Source of the DNA: an uncultured Selenomonadaceae bacterium
Lineage (GTDB): Bacteria; Bacillota; Negativicutes; Selenomonadales; Selenomonadaceae
DNA: 64,000 nucleotides
Assembly: GCA_937902665.1 (NCBI GenBank)
Contig: CALELM010000075.1
Location: 1 to 64,000 of the forward strand
Direction of reading: 5' to 3'
Shown: one piece after another, positions 41,569 to 51,153 of the stretch
How positions within the stretch are numbered: the stretch's first letter is position 1
Layout: each line of letters begins with the position of its first letter
Notes under the pieces: model-generated
What the model was told of the DNA's origin: nothing
Databases searched by the model: none
What the model saw: only the letters and a program-made list of their open reading frames with translations
Made by a program: the position numbers and the translations under genes

Positions 41569-43996
41569 GGTTACTTTTCTCCTTTTCCTCATCTTCAATG
41601 ATTCCGCAGCGTATCATCCAATGATGGTTGAAATTTTTCTGCCCATATTTTCGAATGAGTTCCTTTGCCTCGATGACGCCCTTGGTATTGACAGCGACGT
41701 AAGAAAGGGAGACAGGGCAATGCTCCAATGCCAACTGAAAGAGGCGCGATCCGAGCGGCGATACATAGTAGTAATCTCTTTTCTTTGTTGCCGTTGCGAG
41801 AATTTCGATCTGGCGCCGGTTTAGACCAAAGAGCGCATAATTCTTTGCCGTGCCTTCTTCGAGCGCGTCCGAGTTCGGCAGGAAGATACGGCTTGGGCAG
41901 GATTCCAGCACAGTGTTGAAAATAGGGCTGTTTACGATGTCCGTGACGGATTGTGTCGCAAAAACAACAAACGCATTCGCTTTGCGGAGGACTTTCAGCC
42001 ATTCACGGATTTTTTGAGCAAACTGCTCGTTATCGAAGAACACCCAGCATTCGTCCAAGACAATCATGGTCGGCTCGCCTTTAAGGCTTTGCTCGATCCG
42101 ATGGAAAATATACATGAGCGTCGTGCCGACAATCTGCGGCGTACTCATGAGCTTTTCCATCTCAAAAGTCTGCCATGAGCCAAGTTTCAAGCTATCCGTA
42201 TCCGAATCGAAGATTCTGCCATACGGCCCTCCCATGCAAAGCGGCGCAAGCGCCTTTTTTAATTCGACTGACTGAACGGCATTGACGAGCGTTGTCATGC
42301 GGCGCAAGTGTTGGTTTTCGCCCGTGTACGAGCCTGCGACCGCTTCCAATGCATCCCAGATCAACTGTTTCCTTTCTGGCGTGATTTCGAGATTTTCTTG
42401 ACGCACATAGTCACAGAGCCATTCCAATACCCATTGTCGCTCCTTTTCGTCGTCAATCTGCGCCAGTGGCTGGAAGGAAAGCGCACCTTTTTCTTCGTTG
42501 CCAAGATCAAAGAATTTCCCACCTACGCCCTGCGTAAGAACATAGCTTGACGCGCCTTTGTCAAAGATGAAGACACGCCCGTTTTTATATTTCCGAAAGC
42601 TGCCGTTGAATTCATTAAGAAGTACGGATTTTCCTGCCCCTGTCGGTCCGACGACAAGCGTATGCCCAACGTCTCCAACATGAAGATTTAAGCGGAACGG
42701 CGTATTGCCCAAAGTCTGCGTATACAGAAGCGCCGGCCCCTGCAAATGATAGTTCCGCGCATCCCCTGCCCAGATGGTCGATAGCGGCATCATGTGAATG
42801 AGGTTCGAGCAGGAAACTAAGTGTCTGCGTACATTGCGGCCAACGTTGCCGGGAAGCGTCCCCATCCACGCATCGACTGCATTCAAATCTTCGATTTTCG
42901 CTTTATAGCCGATGTTGTCGATGACTTGTGCAACGATCTTCGCCCGTGTGTCTGCTTCCTCGGACGAATCGCCTGTAATGACGATAGATGTTGTATAGTA
43001 GCCATAGGAAGTGATATCGGATTCAACGTTTGCTTCCGCGTTTTTCGCTCCTTGGTATTTACGGACAGCCGTCTCGTTGACCTCTCCGCTCTCTGTGCCA
43101 GACACGAACTCACGCACCATATCCATAAGGCTTTTGAATTTTGCTTTCCATTCCTTGGACTTCTTGTCTACGGCTTCCAGCGCGTCGATTTTTGACAGGC
43201 AATAATAGCGGGATACCCATCGATAAGAGAAATCCTGCAAGTTAAGCTCATCAAACACGCCAAAGAAGGTGTTGTCCATGTAACTGATGACGGAAATGAC
43301 GCGCATATGTTTCTTGCCGATTTTCGGCTCAAAACCGCCAGCAAGGGATGAATCGTAGAGGTAGCGGTCAAGGAGCAAAGGAGATTTCGGCAGCTTGATT
43401 TCCCTGCGCTGCATGGAAACGGTCGAATGAAGATACGTCGCCATTTCATCGGGCGAGAGAAGGCCGCAAGGAATCTGACAGGCTTCAAACATCCGCATCA
43501 CTTTGTCTACGACAGAGTTGAATGTCTGCATATAATCTTCTTCTGTCAGGCCTTTTTTGCTTTTCCCTTCGACGACAAAGGAGCGCAGGCGCCCCTCATG
43601 ATCGTTTGGCGGCATCCAGTAGAGTGTCGCATAGTATTCCGATTCAAAATGCAGATCGCCTCGGCTGAAATATTCTCGCCGCTCCGAATCCATAATCTGC
43701 GTAATCGGATCCGAGAAATACGTATCTGTCGGATAAGCCGTTGACGGGATTCTCTGGGATTCAAAGTAAAGCACCCACCCTGTGTCCATCGACATGATGG
43801 CCGCATTTAATTTTTGCGTGATGATAGCCAGCTGCTCTTTGATTGCGGAATCAAGATCCGGTCCGCGATAACGAAATGTTGTCTGTATCGAACCATCTTT
43901 ATTGAGCACAATTGCCGGATCTCCGACAATCCGCGCCCACGGGATTGTCATCTGCAGTCTTTCTTTTTTGTTTCGGAATCGATCCATGCGAAACAT
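41558..43996 (-). CDS. trbE: VirB4/TrbE conjugation ATPase
   Basis: 812 residues. The N-terminal CagE/TrbE/VirB domain is followed by the AAA ATPase with Walker A VVGPTGAGKSVLLNE near residue 452, Walker B (TMIVLDECWVFF) and an arginine-finger region. This inner-membrane ATPase powers pilus assembly and substrate passage. Its start overlaps the stop of the upstream gene (TAATG), which indicates translational coupling to the VirB4-N-like paralogue. Confidence 0.94.
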   Translation of the reverse strand: MFRMDRFRNKKERLQMTIPWARIVGDPAIVLNKDGSIQTTFRYRGPDLDSAIKEQLAIITQKLNAAIMSMDTGWVLYFESQRIPSTAYPTDTYFSDPITQIMDSERREYFSRGDLHFESEYYATLYWMPPNDHEGRLRSFVVEGKSKKGLTEEDYMQTFNSVVDKVMRMFEACQIPCGLLSPDEMATYLHSTVSMQRREIKLPKSPLLLDRYLYDSSLAGGFEPKIGKKHMRVISVISYMDNTFFGVFDELNLQDFSYRWVSRYYCLSKIDALEAVDKKSKEWKAKFKSLMDMVREFVSGTESGEVNETAVRKYQGAKNAEANVESDITSYGYYTTSIVITGDSSEEADTRAKIVAQVIDNIGYKAKIEDLNAVDAWMGTLPGNVGRNVRRHLVSCSNLIHMMPLSTIWAGDARNYHLQGPALLYTQTLGNTPFRLNLHVGDVGHTLVVGPTGAGKSVLLNEFNGSFRKYKNGRVFIFDKGASSYVLTQGVGGKFFDLGNEEKGALSFQPLAQIDDEKERQWVLEWLCDYVRQENLEITPERKQLIWDALEAVAGSYTGENQHLRRMTTLVNAVQSVELKKALAPLCMGGPYGRIFDSDTDSLKLGSWQTFEMEKLMSTPQIVGTTLMYIFHRIEQSLKGEPTMIVLDECWVFFDNEQFAQKIREWLKVLRKANAFVVFATQSVTDIVNSPIFNTVLESCPSRIFLPNSDALEEGTAKNYALFGLNRRQIEILATATKKRDYYYVSPLGSRLFQLALEHCPVSLSYVAVNTKGVIEAKELIRKYGQKNFNHHWMIRCGIIEDEEKEKSNHVH

Positions 43997-45129
43997 TATT
44001 CTGCCTCCTCGTCTTGCATATCCGCCATGATTTCTTCTACATCAACTGTCGTCTGTACAAGCTGCTTTTTGGCATTTTCCAAGACATTCTCTTTTTCCTT
44101 CTCTTTTTGCGTGATGGTCGCCGTCATGATTTCAGCCAACGTCTGCAAGCCGACGACAGGAGGAAATTGATTTGCTTGATAGTTCCCGATACATGCTCCC
44201 CAGAAAACCTGCTTTAGATTGAACCGTTCGACGATATAGGACGCTTGCATTTCATCAAGCAGCCATGCGAAGTTTTCGCTAAAGGCTTCAGCCTGTTCTT
44301 CCGAAAGATAAAAGATGAATGTGTCGGTCAAATAGCCATTGTATTTTCCAAGAATATCCTCCGTTGCCATCTTGCGAATGACCGAGCGGGCAGGAAACCA
44401 TTTGCTTGTATACTTATGGAAATCTTTCTTGGCTTGTGCTTCATTGAAAAACATAAACCGACGGACGTGTCGGAATGTGACAGCCTCGCCTGGATAAGCA
44501 CTTGCAAGTTCCTTGTAAATCCGTTTGATATCAACGGGCGCAAGAATCGAGAGGATGAACACTCGTTTGTCGTTGATAAAAATATCGTTTGCCTCAAAGC
44601 GAAAGTTTAGATCCTGCGATAGCAAAACATCAAGATATAACGGTATTTCCGGCATGACTGGTGTATGTTTCTCTAAGGACAGGGAAAAATACAAGACATC
44701 CAAAATTTCTTGATACTCCAGCAGGCGCGCAGAAGTCACGCTTTGCAAATCTTGCAGGATATTTTGAACCTCAAATGTAAAATGGTTGATGATTTCCTCA
44801 TTGTTTTTTGCATGGATGCTTTTTCTCTCCAGCGTATTTTCTACCAGTGCTTGCGTCTTTGAAAGGAAAGGATGCCAAAAAACCACAAGATAGTCTCTTC
44901 CTGCTTCGCCTCCTTTGACATAGTGATGTTCATTCCAAACGCCCCATCCCGCGCAGAAGTCACGCTCGACAAAGGACTGCTCGACATCTACGGAAAAAGG
45001 CTGGTACGCAATGATGGAAAGGAATGAATAGTCCTTTTGCCTAAGCACCGATGGGCGCACGAGACCTCCCCAGTAAAGATACTCATCCACGCCTGTGCCC
45101 TTGCTTCCATATTCTTTTGTTCCTGTCAT
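43996..45129 (-). CDS. VirB4 N-terminal-domain paralogue without ATPase
   Basis: 377 residues. The pattern MPEIPLYLDVLLSQDLNFRF, then FRHVRRFMFFNEAQAKK and FIFYLSEEQAEAFSENFAWL follows the CagE/TrbE/VirB N-terminal domain (set-up LxxGxxPxxG region and interface helices), but no P-loop follows. The C-terminus is a coiled coil. It is coupled to trbE. It may form mixed assemblies with TrbE. The relation is inferred from pattern and position, not strong identity. Confidence 0.5.
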   Translation of the reverse strand: MTGTKEYGSKGTGVDEYLYWGGLVRPSVLRQKDYSFLSIIAYQPFSVDVEQSFVERDFCAGWGVWNEHHYVKGGEAGRDYLVVFWHPFLSKTQALVENTLERKSIHAKNNEEIINHFTFEVQNILQDLQSVTSARLLEYQEILDVLYFSLSLEKHTPVMPEIPLYLDVLLSQDLNFRFEANDIFINDKRVFILSILAPVDIKRIYKELASAYPGEAVTFRHVRRFMFFNEAQAKKDFHKYTSKWFPARSVIRKMATEDILGKYNGYLTDTFIFYLSEEQAEAFSENFAWLLDEMQASYIVERFNLKQVFWGACIGNYQANQFPPVVGLQTLAEIMTATITQKEKEKENVLENAKKQLVQTTVDVEEIMADMQDEEAE

Positions 45130-45174
45130 ATGATGCTACGCGATCTCCTTTCTATATGCGTTACGTTATCGTAT

Positions 45175-45214
45175 TTAGTATAGCGGAAAAAATGCTTTTA
45201 TTTTCCAATCTTTT
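45175..45214 (-). promoter_or_regulatory. Element-wide promoter motif, trbE operon copy
   Basis: The minus strand reads AAAAAGATTGGAAAATAAAA, GCATTTTTTCC, then CGCTATACT. The GGTTTTTG segment is replaced by GGAAAATA, the most diverged good copy. Confidence 0.6.
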
Positions 45215-45227
45215 TGTACAATTTTTG

Positions 45228-45260
45228 AAAAAAGCGGATGCAGACAATCCTGCATCCGTT
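45228..45260 (-). terminator. Terminator after trbD
   Basis: CGGATGCAG and CTGCATCCG arms around six bases, followed by CTTTTTTC on the minus strand, just after the trbD stop. Confidence 0.9.
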
Positions 45261-45267
45261 TCTATGC

Positions 45268-45543
45268 TTATACCGTATAATACTTTTCCTTGCTCTTGTA
45301 GGATTTAAGACAATCAAAGAACTGATTGTCCCCTTTACATACATAGATTGCCAGAAAATGAAACAGAAGCGTAACAATGAGGATGTAAAAAAATCCAAAG
45401 TTCATGATAAGGAAAACAGCAAAAAGACCGTTGAATACCAGTACATTTTTCGGAACGCCCGCGATGAGTGCAGGTTCCGTCAATCCTCTGATGAACGGCA
45501 CGTCATACCATGCGGCGATGGCCGCTTCTTGTTTTTCGTCCAT
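45268..45543 (-). CDS. trbD: VirB3/TrbD-like membrane protein
   Basis: 91 residues: a short cytosolic start (WYDVPFIRGLTEPALIAGVP) then paired membrane helices (VLVFNGLFAVFLIMNFGFFY, ILIVTLLFHFLAIYVC). This is the usual VirB3/TrbD pattern, an inner-membrane protein working with VirB4. It is 12 bp after the pilin gene, as in IncP trbC-trbD. Confidence 0.85.
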   Translation of the reverse strand: MDEKQEAAIAAWYDVPFIRGLTEPALIAGVPKNVLVFNGLFAVFLIMNFGFFYILIVTLLFHFLAIYVCKGDNQFFDCLKSYKSKEKYYTV

Positions 45544-45555
45544 GCTGACACGTCC

Positions 45556-45927
45556 TTAAAAGAGAAAAGCCGTGCCGAGCGAGCCGCCGCTAATAAGCGA
45601 CGATGCGCCAAGACCAAGACCGATGCCGCCTACACCCTGCACGCCGCGCTTGGCAATTTGATTCTCAAAGTTCATGGCGACGGATAGACCCAGAAGGGCT
45701 GCGCCCGCCGTGCCGATTGCCGTTGCAACGGGGCCTGTGATGGTGTTCTGAAATTTTGTAAGCGGGTTTGTGACAACTTCAAAACCTGCCTCGGCCTGCG
45801 TATTCGCAAAGGACGTATCACTGGAGAGCACTACCGCGCCCATAAGGCAGAGCTGTGCAATCAGAACTTTGTTTTCCTTAACAAAATTCCAAACACGGCG
45901 TGTCTTGCTTGCTTTTTTGCTTTTCAT
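45556..45927 (-). CDS. trbC: TrbC/VirB2-type conjugative pilin
   Basis: 123 residues with a long basic signal region (KSKKASKTRRVWNFVKENK), a first hydrophobic stretch ending at SSDTSFANT, and two hydrophobic helices in the mature part (ITGPVATAIGTAGAALLGLS and GGIGLGLGASSLISGGSLG). The TraF-like peptidase at 56825 would be its processing enzyme, as for the cyclic TrbC pilin. GGGGGAATC precedes the ATG at 45927. Confidence 0.82.
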   Translation of the reverse strand: MKSKKASKTRRVWNFVKENKVLIAQLCLMGAVVLSSDTSFANTQAEAGFEVVTNPLTKFQNTITGPVATAIGTAGAALLGLSVAMNFENQIAKRGVQGVGGIGLGLGASSLISGGSLGTAFLF

Positions 45928-45974
45928 AAAAGATTCCCCCTGTATCATGTGAAAAATGAATAGACCTGATTTTC

Positions 45975-46014
45975 AGTGTATCACAAAAAGTCTTTTCAAA
46001 AACCAATGTTTTTG
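45975..46014 (-). promoter_or_regulatory. Element-wide promoter motif, trbC-trbD copy
   Basis: The minus strand reads AAAAACATTGGTTTTTGAAA, AGACTTTTTG, then TGATACACT. It lies about 48 bp before the pilin start, so the pilin operon has its own promoter. Confidence 0.7.
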
Positions 46015-46050
46015 CAAAATCAAGAACCATTCTTTATCCATCTTGAGATT

Positions 46051-47010
46051 TTAATTCAGAGAATGAAACCTGTACTTCATCGCCGCCGGATCCCATTCCT
46101 CCAGTTCCACGATTTCCTGTACCTTGCGTGTATTGCCCGCATATTTCAGATACACAATGATATTTACCGCTTGCGCAATGGTGGCTTGCTGCGGATTCCT
46201 TGACACGCGCGCCGTCATATTCTCTAAACGTGTCAAAGTATCGCGTGCGTTGTTGCTATGCACGGTCGAACATCCGCCTCCGTGGCCCGTACTCCATGCA
46301 TCAAGAAGTGCCAATGCTTCGCCGGAACGAACCTCACCGACAACGATGCGATCCGGCGTCATGCGCAGCACTTGTTTCAAGCAATCATCCATGGAAAAGC
46401 TCGTTGTGGCACGCATCTGCACACAGTCCTCCGCGCTGCATTGCAGCTCCGGCGTATCTTCGATAAGAATGACGCGATCTTTCAATTTGGAGATTTCGGC
46501 AAGAATGGCATTCAGGAATGTTGTCTTGCCTGATTTTGTGCCGCCTGCCGCAATGATGTTTTTCTTTTGGTGAATCGCAGCAAGCAAAATGTCATACTGC
46601 TCCTTCGTGAGCGTCCCCTGCGCCACATAGTCCTCCAATGTAAAGATTTTCTCTGGATGCTTGCGGATGTTGAGCGTCGGAGCCGGAACGATGTTCGGGA
46701 GATTTCCCTCGAAACGGCATTTAGGAAAGAATGCATTGCTCGGAATATCCGCATCAAGCACGGGAAATTCCTGCTTCACAAGCTGGTTCGTGAGTGCCGC
46801 AACGGAAAGGATAATGCCCCGTGTGTCTTCGGGCGAAATGTATTCGCCTGTGAAGGTGCGTCCCCTGCCTAGCGTGTCAGTCCATATTTTGCCGTCGGGA
46901 TTGACATAGACCTCGAATACGTTCTTGTCCTGCATATATGGCATAATCGCGCGCATGGAGGTCATCAGGGCATCCATCGTGATGTTATAACGCTCTGTCT
47001 TATGATTCAT
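46051..47010 (-). CDS. trbB: VirB11/TrbB conjugation ATPase
   Basis: 319 residues. The N-terminal domain (FEVYVNPDGKIWTDTLGRGR) is followed by the RecA-like ATPase with Walker A AAGGTKSGKTTFLNAI near residue 160, the Asp box VILIEDTPELQC, and the His box GHGGGCSTVHSN. Hexamers at the channel base switch the apparatus between pilus assembly and DNA export. It overlaps the virD4 stop by 11 bp. A relic of a second trbB lies at 10577-10759. Confidence 0.95.
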   Translation of the reverse strand: MNHKTERYNITMDALMTSMRAIMPYMQDKNVFEVYVNPDGKIWTDTLGRGRTFTGEYISPEDTRGIILSVAALTNQLVKQEFPVLDADIPSNAFFPKCRFEGNLPNIVPAPTLNIRKHPEKIFTLEDYVAQGTLTKEQYDILLAAIHQKKNIIAAGGTKSGKTTFLNAILAEISKLKDRVILIEDTPELQCSAEDCVQMRATTSFSMDDCLKQVLRMTPDRIVVGEVRSGEALALLDAWSTGHGGGCSTVHSNNARDTLTRLENMTARVSRNPQQATIAQAVNIIVYLKYAGNTRKVQEIVELEEWDPAAMKYRFHSLN

Positions 47011-49831
47011 TTCTTCCCTCGCTTTCTATAGTTCCAGCAATCTCTGCAAAAGAATCCATATTGGAATCTACTTCATCGGGAAAATCCGTTGGCGAATCAT
47101 CCTGCAGTAATTTTTGGGCTGACGTCGCTTTTTTCGCGAAAACAAGATCCTGATTGCCCATGATGAAAGCCAATGTGGCATCGCCGTCACAGTAATCCTC
47201 ATAGGCATCTTCTATCGTTTCCGCACTTGCTCCCCGTGTGTCATTCCCTTGATGGTTTTGATCTGATGCAGGGCTTTGACTTTCTTTGTCGCTTCCTTTT
47301 TGGGCATCGTTTTCCGTCGCTGCATTATGCTTCTCCTTTTCTTCAGACTCCCGCAATGCTTTTTCGTATTCCTCGAACTTCTTTCTCGATTCTATGGCAA
47401 TCCTTTCTGCATCCGGAGCTTCGCCGCGTCTTGCTTTTTCTTCGGCAATGCGACGAATATCTTCTTCCTTTGCCTTGCGGTCAGCAGTTTGAAGCATCGC
47501 CATTTCCGCATAGGTAGTCACGCTTGTTACGGTATCACTGACCATAGGACGAGGGACTTCCGTGCGCTTTAGAAGCCACGGCTGCAAATAGTAACGGAGC
47601 TTGTCCCCAAAAATAGGACGGTGTCCTGCGACAAAGACCAATTCTTTTTCGCTCGACATCTGACTGACTTCATCCGGTGTCATAAGCTCGCGCCCCATCT
47701 GCGATGTAGAGTTAGACCCCTTGAACCATCCGCCTCCGCCATCGCTATGAGAAACAGCATCAATCGTCCGCTTGCCGAGCGTTTTCGACATTGCCTCTGC
47801 TGTTGCACCGCTAGGATCAATATTCGGCGTAAAATAGATGTGAACATGGCAGTTTGAGCCAATGGAATTATCTTTCGTGTAGGCTTTATTGAGCTGATTG
47901 ACATCTTGGCTGACAATGCACATTTTAATGCCATAGCCCGCACAAATAGCCAGTGCAAGCTCTATGCACTGCATATTGCCAAGCTGCGGAAACTCGTCCA
48001 ACATGAGCAGCAGCCGCTGCTTTTTCGGCTTAGGCTTGCTCGCATCTGTTTCAAACTTCATATCGCGAATGAGCTTTGCACAGAGCAACTGTAAAAACAA
48101 GCGTGCAATCGGTCGAACTGTGGCAATTTCTTTTACCTGCATACAGAAGTAAAGGGAAACTTCCTGCTTCGGATCAAGCAGATCACGAATCGCAAAATCC
48201 GATACGCTTGTATTTTGCTGAACGGTCGGATCTTGATAAATTGCCATGGAAGTCTGTGCTGTCTGCATAATGGAAGCTGTTGTCTGTGTCGCGCCGTTCA
48301 GTATGTTGGCCGCACACTCTGCTACTTTCGGATGAACAAGCAGGAGGTAGTACGGCATTTGCTCTTTGTCCTGATTAAAGCTTTTCAGATTCGGCGGACT
48401 CCAGTCAATTGGATCTTCCATATCCGGATATGTCTCTTCTTCCAAGACTTTTTTCTCTGCTATGTATTTTTTATGCTCTTCCGTCCCCTCTTGCGGAACT
48501 TCTTTTTGGGCGAAGCCCTCCAGCTTCTTCTTTTGTTCGATTTCCCACTTCTCTTTTCCCTTCTGATATTCTTCTGCGGCCAGTTTTCTTTTCACATGAA
48601 GTGCGATGCGTATATCATCAATCGAACGCACGGTTACGCCGAGTGCTTCCGTGAATCTATTGAAATCACGAATATACTCGCCATAGATTTCTTTGAGCGG
48701 GTTTTTGTAGTGCTTTTCTCTGCCGTTCTCGTCTAGGACGGGCTTGCCGTCTGCATCGAGAACGACATCTTCCATGAATTCCTCCACACGGATATGCGGA
48801 TAGTCTCGCATCGCTGTAAACAGGCTCTTCGTATCTTTATCTGGGCTGGAAAGAAAGGACATGATATCCGTAGGGCAGGGAAGCGGCAAACCTTCTTTGT
48901 CATGCTGGTAAAGCAAATGCAAAATAACACCGTTGATCAAGGCAGCAGCAGCATTTGGCCAGAAGTCGTCACCGCCTTTGGAATCCCCATCTGGACGAAC
49001 CATGACCGAGACGATAGAAGAGACGTCCGATAGTTCTTCTGATGTGCGATAGCTGATCTCTGCCAGCGGATTCCATCGTGCGGCAGAGCCGTCATTGCAA
49101 AGCGGCTGAAATTTCAAGACCTTCTGCCCTAGGTATTTTTGCCGATAGCCGCTTGTGAGATTCCACAATTCGCATTTCGGATCGAAAAAGAAAATGCTGT
49201 GCTTCCAGATAAGCCCCGTAGGTATGATTGTGCAAACACCCTTGCCAGAACGTGTAGGAGCCATCAAAAGCATATGCTCCACACCATCATGCAGCATAAG
49301 TTTATGCGTATAGGGATTGACGCCCACCACGACGCCAGAATCTTTTATGATTTTATGCTTCGTCTTAAATGGCAGAGGGATGAAGCCGAATAGATATGCC
49401 TGCCGCTTTACATACGCAAAGACACCACCGTTTTTTGAAACATATTCTCCTAGATCAGATTTTTCAATGTCCTTTCGTTCTGCAAACGACGCACTGCCAT
49501 GTGAGGTTTTCGTTACAAGGCTTTTCTTGATGAGAAACAGGATTCCCAAAGAGATGAAAAGGACTATCATGTTTGCCTTGGAATACGGCCGCAAAATATC
49601 CGGAATCAGTTTTGTCAAGACTTCATCCGACAACCAAAGGAAATATCCAAAGGGAGGATAGATTTTCGTGTCACCAATTTCCAAGTATCCGCCAAGCAGC
49701 GGATGATAGTTGCATTCTGCAGCAACGCTCTGAGTAATGTACCATTGAGAAGCCAACGTCAAAATTACGAAGATGATTGCTGTGTAGAAAAACGCTTTTT
49801 TCTGTATTTCCCGATTTTGTTCTGCATCCAT
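47000..49831 (-). CDS. virD4: VirD4/TraG coupling protein
   Basis: 943 residues. Two N-terminal membrane helices are followed by the coupling-protein ATPase: Walker A MAPTRSGKGVCTIIP near residue 190, Walker B LLLMLDEFPQLGN, and CHVHIYFTPNI. The C-terminal 180 residues are charged low-complexity sequence. It carries the relaxase-DNA complex to the channel. At 943 residues it is longer than typical VirD4 because of two inserts around 360-480 and the tail. Confidence 0.95.
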   Translation of the reverse strand: MDAEQNREIQKKAFFYTAIIFVILTLASQWYITQSVAAECNYHPLLGGYLEIGDTKIYPPFGYFLWLSDEVLTKLIPDILRPYSKANMIVLFISLGILFLIKKSLVTKTSHGSASFAERKDIEKSDLGEYVSKNGGVFAYVKRQAYLFGFIPLPFKTKHKIIKDSGVVVGVNPYTHKLMLHDGVEHMLLMAPTRSGKGVCTIIPTGLIWKHSIFFFDPKCELWNLTSGYRQKYLGQKVLKFQPLCNDGSAARWNPLAEISYRTSEELSDVSSIVSVMVRPDGDSKGGDDFWPNAAAALINGVILHLLYQHDKEGLPLPCPTDIMSFLSSPDKDTKSLFTAMRDYPHIRVEEFMEDVVLDADGKPVLDENGREKHYKNPLKEIYGEYIRDFNRFTEALGVTVRSIDDIRIALHVKRKLAAEEYQKGKEKWEIEQKKKLEGFAQKEVPQEGTEEHKKYIAEKKVLEEETYPDMEDPIDWSPPNLKSFNQDKEQMPYYLLLVHPKVAECAANILNGATQTTASIMQTAQTSMAIYQDPTVQQNTSVSDFAIRDLLDPKQEVSLYFCMQVKEIATVRPIARLFLQLLCAKLIRDMKFETDASKPKPKKQRLLLMLDEFPQLGNMQCIELALAICAGYGIKMCIVSQDVNQLNKAYTKDNSIGSNCHVHIYFTPNIDPSGATAEAMSKTLGKRTIDAVSHSDGGGGWFKGSNSTSQMGRELMTPDEVSQMSSEKELVFVAGHRPIFGDKLRYYLQPWLLKRTEVPRPMVSDTVTSVTTYAEMAMLQTADRKAKEEDIRRIAEEKARRGEAPDAERIAIESRKKFEEYEKALRESEEKEKHNAATENDAQKGSDKESQSPASDQNHQGNDTRGASAETIEDAYEDYCDGDATLAFIMGNQDLVFAKKATSAQKLLQDDSPTDFPDEVDSNMDSFAEIAGTIESEGRNES

Positions 49832-49860
49832 AAGAGCACCTGCCTTTCCTTACTCTTTTA

Positions 49861-49903
49861 AGGATAGCAGGATTTTCTCTTTCAAAAACCAATCTTTCTT
49901 CAT
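49861..49903 (-). promoter_or_regulatory. Element-wide promoter motif, virD4 copy
   Basis: The minus strand reads ATGAAGAAAGATTGGTTTTT, GAAAGAGAAAATCC, then TGCTATCCT. Confidence 0.72.
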
Positions 49904-49936
49904 TCCGAAGGTTTCTTTGCTTTATAGTTGATTTTT

Positions 49937-50575
49937 ATGGTGAATCTTGCCAACGAGCGCAAGGGGCTTGCGGGGTGCTCCGACGAAATTGACAATTTCC
50001 AAAACCTGCTGCGCCAAATTGAGACAGCGTACATTGCCTCACTCAATCTCGCCAATAATGCCGATGAGCGCATCCGTTCCGAGTTTGCCGGTGAGCTAGC
50101 AAGCCATGCGCAGATAGTCTCCGACCAAGAGCAAGTCCGAAGAGAGAAAGACACGACAGCAGCAGCAACAGAGCAATTAAACAAAACCATCGAGCGTGCC
50201 GATGCGGATACTGCCCGTGCCGAACAAGCAGAGAAACGTGCCAAAGAAATAGAGCAGAATCTGATTGACAAAGAAAAGCTGAATGCCGTTCTTGCCGATC
50301 AGGTCAGTGAACTGAAAACCAAGATTTCCACACTGGATGCCGAGCTTTCTGAAACAAGGAACGCACGGGATGATGCCGAACAAGCAAAGCGACACATCGA
50401 GGAACTGAAGAAAGAGCTTGAACATCAGGCTGAACAATCAAAAGTGGCAGTCGCTGCTGCTTATGAAAAGGGCAAGAGCGACGGAAAGCAGGAAAGGTGG
50501 AGCTACTTCAAGGAGCAACTCGATGCAATAAATGCTGAGCGAAAGGAACTCATCGACAAGCTCACGAAAGAATAA
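49937..50575 (+). CDS. Coiled-coil protein, possibly a 5'-truncated KfrA-like gene
   Basis: About 212 residues (from the ATG at 49937; another at 49928). Nearly the whole chain is coiled coil (NKTIERADADTARAEQAEKR, SELKTKISTLDAELSETRNA). This resembles the tail of KfrA-type plasmid DNA-binding proteins, but no DNA-binding domain precedes it and no ribosome site is visible. It is a lone plus-strand frame among minus-strand transfer operons, just beyond the virD4 promoter. It may be a remnant of a larger gene. Confidence 0.5.
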   Translation: MVNLANERKGLAGCSDEIDNFQNLLRQIETAYIASLNLANNADERIRSEFAGELASHAQIVSDQEQVRREKDTTAAATEQLNKTIERADADTARAEQAEKRAKEIEQNLIDKEKLNAVLADQVSELKTKISTLDAELSETRNARDDAEQAKRHIEELKKELEHQAEQSKVAVAAAYEKGKSDGKQERWSYFKEQLDAINAERKELIDKLTKE

Positions 50576-50576
50576 A

Positions 50577-50617
50577 CAAAGAGACGCAAGTCATATGCGC
50601 TGACTTTCGTCTCTTCG
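50577..50617. terminator. Bidirectional terminator between convergent genes
   Basis: AAGAGACGcAAGTCA and TGACTTtCGTCTCTT arms around ATGCGC-containing loop. It serves the coiled-coil gene and the trb operon that ends at 50620. Confidence 0.88.
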
Positions 50618-50619
50618 TT

Positions 50620-51144
50620 TTATGGTGCTCCTTGTAATTCCTGTACAGGGGATTGCGGCATCCTGACCTGCTGTGTTCTTGCCTTAATCTGTTCCATGAC
50701 ACTTGTCGGAAGAAATGTCCAATTCCCTGCTGCATCCACGGAAATCTTATATGCCGCAGGATCGTAGCGAAGAATTTGATGTATGTCCGCCGGTTCAGCT
50801 GTGCCTTTTGGCGGTAGTACCGAGACGACAATGCCGCCTTCTTCCAGACTGACATGATAATGCGTCCTGTTACTTTCGTCGAAAAATGCACGATAGATGC
50901 AGTATTCCCCTTCGGGGAGCACAGCATTTTCTGCAACACCTACGACGGGCAAGCGGCGTATTGCTTCATTTTGCTTATCCATGATGAAGTCAAGGATGAT
51001 GCCTCCCATGACGGCAATCCCGATGAAGCCGATGCATACGCACATGATGATTCGGTGCCACATCAAGGGATTGCCCTGCTTCAGTTCACTTTCCACGTTA
51101 TCCTTTGCAGATTTCACGCATTCAAGAAATTTGTTATCTTTCAT
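50620..51144 (-). CDS. Membrane protein of the trbF-trbG-trbI operon, unknown function
   Basis: 174 residues with one membrane helix (IIMCVCIGFIGIAVMGGIIL) near residue 30-52 and an extracytoplasmic C-terminal domain ending in a Gln/Pro-rich tail. It follows trbI by 9 bp. No family is recognised; it may be an accessory envelope component. Confidence 0.62.
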   Translation of the reverse strand: MKDNKFLECVKSAKDNVESELKQGNPLMWHRIIMCVCIGFIGIAVMGGIILDFIMDKQNEAIRRLPVVGVAENAVLPEGEYCIYRAFFDESNRTHYHVSLEEGGIVVSVLPPKGTAEPADIHQILRYDPAAYKISVDAAGNWTFLPTSVMEQIKARTQQVRMPQSPVQELQGAP

Positions 51145-51153
51145 GACATTGCC

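Noticed and set aside
45556..45948. Upstream ATG at 45948 as the pilin start
   Set aside because: The ATG at 45927 has GGGGGAATC at suitable distance; the extra seven residues add nothing to the signal peptide.
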